This document shows positions 31,365 to 35,523 of a stretch of DNA of 35,523 nt, one piece after another. The DNA lies in NCBI GenBank assembly GCA_027076905.1, contig JALTGP010000065.1:1-35523 (forward strand), read 5' to 3'. A model generated the notes under the pieces. It saw only the letters and a list, made by a program, of their open reading frames with translations. It was not told the DNA's origin and searched no databases. Every line of letters begins with the position of its first letter. Positions within the stretch are counted from its first letter, which is position 1. The translations under genes were made by a program, and so were the position numbers. The stretch is from Campylobacteraceae bacterium. GTDB taxonomy: Bacteria > Campylobacterota > Campylobacteria > Campylobacterales > Sulfurovaceae.

Positions 31365-34300
31365 CAAAAATATAAGTGGTTCTATTCTCTCAAAAAGAGA
31401 GATATTGGGGATTATTATAGTTTTCTCTTTTGTGCTATATTTGCTCTTCCCAAAAGATAATATTGACCAAATTCTTGAGGGAAAAGGGAAAAATACCAAC
31501 CTTTCCATCAATTATTTAGAGAGTATGTTGCTCTACTACCCTGATAATAAAAAACTTAAAATTCTTCTTATCCAAAATTATACCCGTGCCCAAAAAAATA
31601 CCAAAGCATTGGAGTTGACAAATCAATTAATTTCCACAACCAAGGATAAGAAGCTTTTAAAAGAACTCTATAAAACACAATATCTTCTAATGAAAGATTT
31701 ATATTTTGAAACAGATAACCAATATCTTTTAAGGAGTCTAAAAGAGAAGCTATTCAAATATTTTCTCTTTACAAAAGGAGAGAGAGACTACACCTTTTTC
31801 TTTATTGAGTCTGCACAACTTGACTTCCAAAAATTAAAATATGTCTCTATGAAAGGGTTTTTAAAAGAGCAACCCGAGATGGTCACCTATCCTTTGGAAA
31901 AAGAGGCATTTACCCAAGCCTTAGCCTTAAATTTCAAAGAGGATGCCTACAATTATCTCCTGAATCTATTAAACTATAAAGAGGTTGAGCCTGAAATAGA
32001 GAACTATGCTCTAAGCCTTATGCTAGAGCGTAAAGAGTATCCAAATGTAGAGAAGTTAGCAACTAAAATTTTTTTAAAAAGTGTGACACGTGAAGAGCAA
32101 ATTAGATATTTCAATATCGCTTTGGGTGCTATTATTCATGAAGCAAGTAGTGATATTAAAGAGAGAATACTCTCTTTAATATCACTATATCAGTCTCGTA
32201 TCCCACTAGAATCTTCAGATATTGTTTTTCTTATCAAAGCATTGTTACAAGTAGGCGATATCAAGGAGGCTTCTCGTTTTTCTATCGTTGCATTTAAAAA
32301 TCATCCCGATAAATTTAACCAAGAAGTAACTAAAGAGGCGGTTAAAACGCTTATTTACAATCAAGAATTGGCTCCTGCCTTAGCAATATCTCTCTTTGCC
32401 AAAGATAAATTTAAGAGCATAGAGTGGTTAGATAAAAGTATTCAACTCTCATTATGGCAAGGGAAAATGAGAGAGATAGTTGCACTTAATATAGAGGGAT
32501 ATCGTCACTATAAAAATCCAAAATATGAACGTTATCTATTGAAATCATGTAACATGAACAGTGCTTATGAGATATTAGGAGAGATATACACCAATAAGTT
32601 AGAGCATGGGGACTACAGCGTCATTAAAAAAGTTGCTGAGTATTATGAGTATACAGGAGAGATTAACCAAGCAGAGAGCTATTTTAATGCCTTACTCCAG
32701 AAGGTTAAACGTCAAGATATACATAAACAAGCCATACTATTCTCCTTTAAAAACAGCCACTATAAAAAAGGTTTAGAGTTATATAGCAGATATAGAGAGT
32801 TTTATGGTATGGATAAAACGTTACAAGAGCAGTCTGTTCAGAAACTCATTGCATTAAAACGCTTTAAAGAGGCGTATGGGTTTGCAAAAGAGTTAAAAGA
32901 GGACAGACGACTTAGCGACTTAGGATGGCTACAGAAAGATTATAAATACATACAAAAAACCCTATGGAAAAAAGAGAGAGCCAACCATCTAAAATATGCC
33001 CAATATGATAGACTCATACGTTTAGATAGTGCATTAAATGAGGGTAAAGAGCTTGAATATCTCTACAAAAAACTCTGGAAAAAAACAAGAAAAAAGAACT
33101 ATCTTACTGCTCTTTTTTATCTCTATTTGGATAAAAAAGAGCTAATAAAAATAAAAACCTTATTAAGCACACTAGAGCCAAAAGAGAGAGGGTATCTTGA
33201 GAGAAATGTCCATTATCAAATTGCTATGGCAAACTACTTTATCCAATGTGAAGATATCCCCTCTGCAATGCGTACCTTTAAAAAGGCACTAGATATCAAT
33301 CAAGCAGATGCCTCCACTCACCAAGCCTATTTGTGGTTCTTGCTGGACAATGAACTAATCTCCCCATTAAAAAAAGAGCTAACCCTACTCAAAAAAAATT
33401 ATAAGCTCCAAAGAGAGGTTGGTTTTCCCTCCGTGGTAACTGCACTAAAACTACAACAAGGTGATTTGGCACTTAAGTGGCTCACTCCCCTTCTCAAAAC
33501 ATCCAATCAGATAGAGTATCAGGTCATTTATGCTGATTTATTGGAGTTTCAAGACCGAGGTGAGGGGGCAAAAAGTATAAGACGGCAACTCTTTAAAAGT
33601 CTAAATAAAAAGATAAAAAATAATCCAAAACTACTCCAAGATAGAGAGTTTGCAAGGGTATATTTAGGATTAATGATGCGTTACACCACGCCCTATGCAA
33701 AACAAGCTCTCTATTTTAAAAAATTCAAATCCCTCTTTAGCGAAGAGGAGTTTATGCAGATAGAGATAGGAAAATATACCTATCGTGGTAACAGTGAGAT
33801 GGTTCGATATTTGTCAGATAAAAATAGGTTAAATATCCCATGGTTAAACCTTTATTTGGCGATGAGCCTAGATAACAATCAAAAAAAACAGAATCTTTTA
33901 GAAAAATATAGTGATATCTTACCTCTTAAAGATAAGATAATTGCATCGGTTGATATTGGGGATAGAGCAGGAGCTTACTCTATGCTCTTTCAAGGATTAG
34001 AGGATAATAGACGAGATATGGGACTCTTTACTATTTATCATAACATGATAAACCGTGACTACCCTAAAGCACTATTCTCTTCAAGTTATAAACGCCTAAC
34101 TCCCAGAATATCAGGAGTAGAGCATCAGCTAAGTTACCGATGGCATATCTATAAAGGAGTATCGGCTAAACTCTCCCTACATCATAATGAGTATCAACAA
34201 AAAGGGGATAAAAATCTAAAAGATAGTTCTCTATCTTTGGCTTTAAGAGATAGTAATAAACGGTTTTCATGGGATTTTTCTCTGGACAGACACAACACCA

Positions 34301-34908
34301 AAAATGATTTTACCTCGGCATCACTAGAGTTAAACTATCATCTAAATAAATTTGAGTTGATGTTGAAATCAAAATATCAAAATACAACAACCCAAACACC
34401 AGAAGTTCAAGTAGAGGGGATGGAGAGTGGTATGGAGATTGGTCTAAAAACACTACTTAGCCAACATATTCAAGTAGCCATAAATTATAAACAGAGTGAA
34501 TTTAAATATCAAAATAGAGATAAAGTGGGCTCAGGAGAACAGCTACAACTTAGTGCTGACTATATGCTTCGTTCGGGGTATCCTGATATAAAATTCAATA
34601 CATATCTCAATCACAATAGCTATAAAAATAGTATGACACACCATTTTTTACCTAAAGATTTTATAGAATTTGGGTCACAACTTAGTCTAGGAACATCATC
34701 AAGAGATACATTTCATCGAACCTGGAAACCTTTTGGAACTCTTGGATTTGCAATTAATAATCATCACGATATTGGGTCAAGTCTCTCTTTGGGGATATCT
34801 GGGGTGCTTAAAGGAGAGGATATTTTAGAGGTAATGCTCGACTACAGTAAAGGAGTAGATACAATAACTTCCCCCTATTATGGATTTCATCTAAATTATA
34901 AATTTTAA
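31333..34908 (+). CDS. pelB: PelB, TPR-beta-barrel outer-membrane Pel exporter
   Basis: A 1191-residue export protein, almost the size of Pseudomonas PelB. An N-terminal membrane helix (about 26-43, LGIIIVFSFVLYLLFP) is followed by a long periplasmic helical region with many TPR-like repeats (about 50-880; for example IHKQAILFSFKNSHYKKGLE and AMRTFKKALDINQADASTHQ). A beta-rich C-terminus (about 905-1191) with alternating polar/hydrophobic strands ends in HLNYKF, a terminal Phe typical for outer-membrane barrels. The TPR part binds PelA in Pseudomonas and the barrel is the exit pore. It overlaps pelA by 32 bases; the ribosome site is weak, so coupling to pelA translation is likely, or a start slightly downstream is used. 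Confidence 0.93.
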   Translation: MEYPLYLSVNNKNISGSILSKREILGIIIVFSFVLYLLFPKDNIDQILEGKGKNTNLSINYLESMLLYYPDNKKLKILLIQNYTRAQKNTKALELTNQLISTTKDKKLLKELYKTQYLLMKDLYFETDNQYLLRSLKEKLFKYFLFTKGERDYTFFFIESAQLDFQKLKYVSMKGFLKEQPEMVTYPLEKEAFTQALALNFKEDAYNYLLNLLNYKEVEPEIENYALSLMLERKEYPNVEKLATKIFLKSVTREEQIRYFNIALGAIIHEASSDIKERILSLISLYQSRIPLESSDIVFLIKALLQVGDIKEASRFSIVAFKNHPDKFNQEVTKEAVKTLIYNQELAPALAISLFAKDKFKSIEWLDKSIQLSLWQGKMREIVALNIEGYRHYKNPKYERYLLKSCNMNSAYEILGEIYTNKLEHGDYSVIKKVAEYYEYTGEINQAESYFNALLQKVKRQDIHKQAILFSFKNSHYKKGLELYSRYREFYGMDKTLQEQSVQKLIALKRFKEAYGFAKELKEDRRLSDLGWLQKDYKYIQKTLWKKERANHLKYAQYDRLIRLDSALNEGKELEYLYKKLWKKTRKKNYLTALFYLYLDKKELIKIKTLLSTLEPKERGYLERNVHYQIAMANYFIQCEDIPSAMRTFKKALDINQADASTHQAYLWFLLDNELISPLKKELTLLKKNYKLQREVGFPSVVTALKLQQGDLALKWLTPLLKTSNQIEYQVIYADLLEFQDRGEGAKSIRRQLFKSLNKKIKNNPKLLQDREFARVYLGLMMRYTTPYAKQALYFKKFKSLFSEEEFMQIEIGKYTYRGNSEMVRYLSDKNRLNIPWLNLYLAMSLDNNQKKQNLLEKYSDILPLKDKIIASVDIGDRAGAYSMLFQGLEDNRRDMGLFTIYHNMINRDYPKALFSSSYKRLTPRISGVEHQLSYRWHIYKGVSAKLSLHHNEYQQKGDKNLKDSSLSLALRDSNKRFSWDFSLDRHNTKNDFTSASLELNYHLNKFELMLKSKYQNTTTQTPEVQVEGMESGMEIGLKTLLSQHIQVAINYKQSEFKYQNRDKVGSGEQLQLSADYMLRSGYPDIKFNTYLNHNSYKNSMTHHFLPKDFIEFGSQLSLGTSSRDTFHRTWKPFGTLGFAINNHHDIGSSLSLGISGVLKGEDILEVMLDYSKGVDTITSPYYGFHLNYKF

Positions 34909-34937
34909 GATTGTTTTAATATAATAAATAAGAAGAA

Positions 34938-34943
34938 TATAAT
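34938..34943 (+). promoter_or_regulatory. Predicted -10 box of the beta-barrel gene
   Basis: GAATATAATTTAA, 20 bases before the ATG at 34964, in the 55-base gap after pelB. TAGGA follows as ribosome site. This argues for expression independent of the pel operon, though read-through is possible because no terminator separates them. Confidence 0.4.
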
Positions 34944-34963
34944 TTAATATTAGGATATAAAGT

Positions 34964-35470
34964 ATGAAAAAAACAGTTTTAGCATTATTAATAGCAACCT
35001 CACTCTCTACAGGAGGTACCTTTGCACAACTGGGTATTGCCTATGCAAAAGGTGACAATGATGGAAATATGGGAACAGGCTTTATTGGGGTTAATGTACT
35101 TAGCTCTATTGGTCTACGACTCGAATATACCAAAAACTTCTCAGAACATTTAGAGTTTACAAAAGAGGATATCAGTAGATACGGTCTTTTTGCTACCTAC
35201 ACCCTTCCTCTAGTATTAGGATTATCAGTTACACCAAAAGCAGGACTTACCAAAACAGATGGAGAGTTTGAAACTGTAGATACCATCAAAACCCTCTCTG
35301 ACTCCTCAACAGAGTTTACCTATGGATTGGAGATAAACTATCAGTTAAACCAAGCTATTTCTATGTTTATAGGATATACAGACTATGGAAGTGAACTTGA
35401 TATTAAAGAGATAGATACCTCGAAAATGGATACCAAAAACTATACCTTTGGGATTAAGATAGATATTTAA
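34964..35470 (+). CDS. Small outer-membrane beta-barrel protein (OmpA-like, 8-strand type)
   Basis: A 168-residue protein with signal peptide (KK, then VLALLIATSLSTGGTFA) followed by short amphipathic strands alternating with turns: LGIAYAKG, GTGFIGVNVL, IGLRLEYTKNF, YGLFATYTLPL, LSVTPKAGLTKT, EFTYGLEINYQL, ISMFIGYTDYG and YTFGIKIDI. Eight strands fit a small OmpA/OmpW-like barrel. It lacks a periplasmic OmpA peptidoglycan domain. Function is unknown; its place behind pelB suggests an envelope role or simply chance neighbourhood, and it seems to have its own promoter. It is not a known Pel component. Confidence 0.7.
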   Translation: MKKTVLALLIATSLSTGGTFAQLGIAYAKGDNDGNMGTGFIGVNVLSSIGLRLEYTKNFSEHLEFTKEDISRYGLFATYTLPLVLGLSVTPKAGLTKTDGEFETVDTIKTLSDSSTEFTYGLEINYQLNQAISMFIGYTDYGSELDIKEIDTSKMDTKNYTFGIKIDI

Positions 35471-35523
35471 AAGAGCCGATATAAGATAAAGAATTCCCTT
35501 ATTACCATCTTTGTTTGTAAAGA

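Noticed and set aside
35468-35523. Minus-strand frame at the window edge, reading SLQTKMVIREFFILYRLF then stop
   Set aside because: Only 18 codons are visible; the stop overlaps the end of the barrel gene. It could be the tail of a convergent gene, but nothing in it can be recognised.

Overview
The window looks like a chromosomal segment of a Campylobacterota (Epsilonproteobacteria) bacterium. It is A+T-rich, its promoters show TATAAT-like -10 boxes without clear -35 boxes, and nth (minus strand), a Peb4-like chaperone and class II fbaA lie side by side as I recall them in Campylobacter jejuni. The extensive surface-polysaccharide equipment suggests a free-living member of the Sulfurovum/Sulfurimonas type, but the genus is inference.

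Layout. 1-9510 is housekeeping: the 3' part of leuB, a small DUF6172-like gene, a patatin-like lipase, purU, nth, peb4, fbaA, a secreted LysM protein, and ileS with a 38-residue membrane-peptide gene just behind it. 9726-19926 is a compact, very A+T-rich plus-strand operon for a Wzx/Wzy-type polysaccharide: flippase, nitroreductase-like protein, pyruvyl transferase, Wzy-like polymerase, a GT4 glycosyltransferase, the three enzymes that make UDP-N-acetyl-L-fucosamine (fnlA, fnlB, fnlC) and a WbuB-like fucosamine transferase. 19986-22253 (minus) is a Wzc-like chain-length regulator whose kinase motifs look degenerate. 22545-34908 is a complete Pel exopolysaccharide operon in the order pelC-D-E-F-G-A-B, followed by a small outer-membrane beta-barrel gene.

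How the genes work together. In the first operon the Fnl enzymes make the FucNAc donor, WbuB and the GT4 enzyme assemble the repeat unit, the pyruvyl transferase decorates it, Wzx flips it, Wzy polymerises it and the Wzc-like protein sets chain length. No initiating phosphoglycosyl transferase and no Wza are present here. In the Pel operon PelF polymerises with PelD, PelE and PelG at the inner membrane, PelA hydrolyses and deacetylates in the periplasm, and PelB with PelC exports.

Most unusual feature. A palindromic REP-like element of about 51 nt occurs three times around pelA. Two copies sit at the pelG/pelA junction, where one forms a long hairpin and contains a candidate pelA start codon. 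The third lies in frame inside the PelA deacetylase domain and adds an 18-residue peptide just after the catalytic histidine motif. Copies 2 and 3 are read in the same frame and encode nearly the same peptide, which recalls the protein-inserted palindromic elements of Rickettsia. Other points to examine are a PelD without a visible RxxD c-di-GMP site, a possible frameshift at the 5' end of the flippase gene, and the degenerate Wzc ATPase motifs. No rRNA, tRNA, CRISPR array or transposase was seen.
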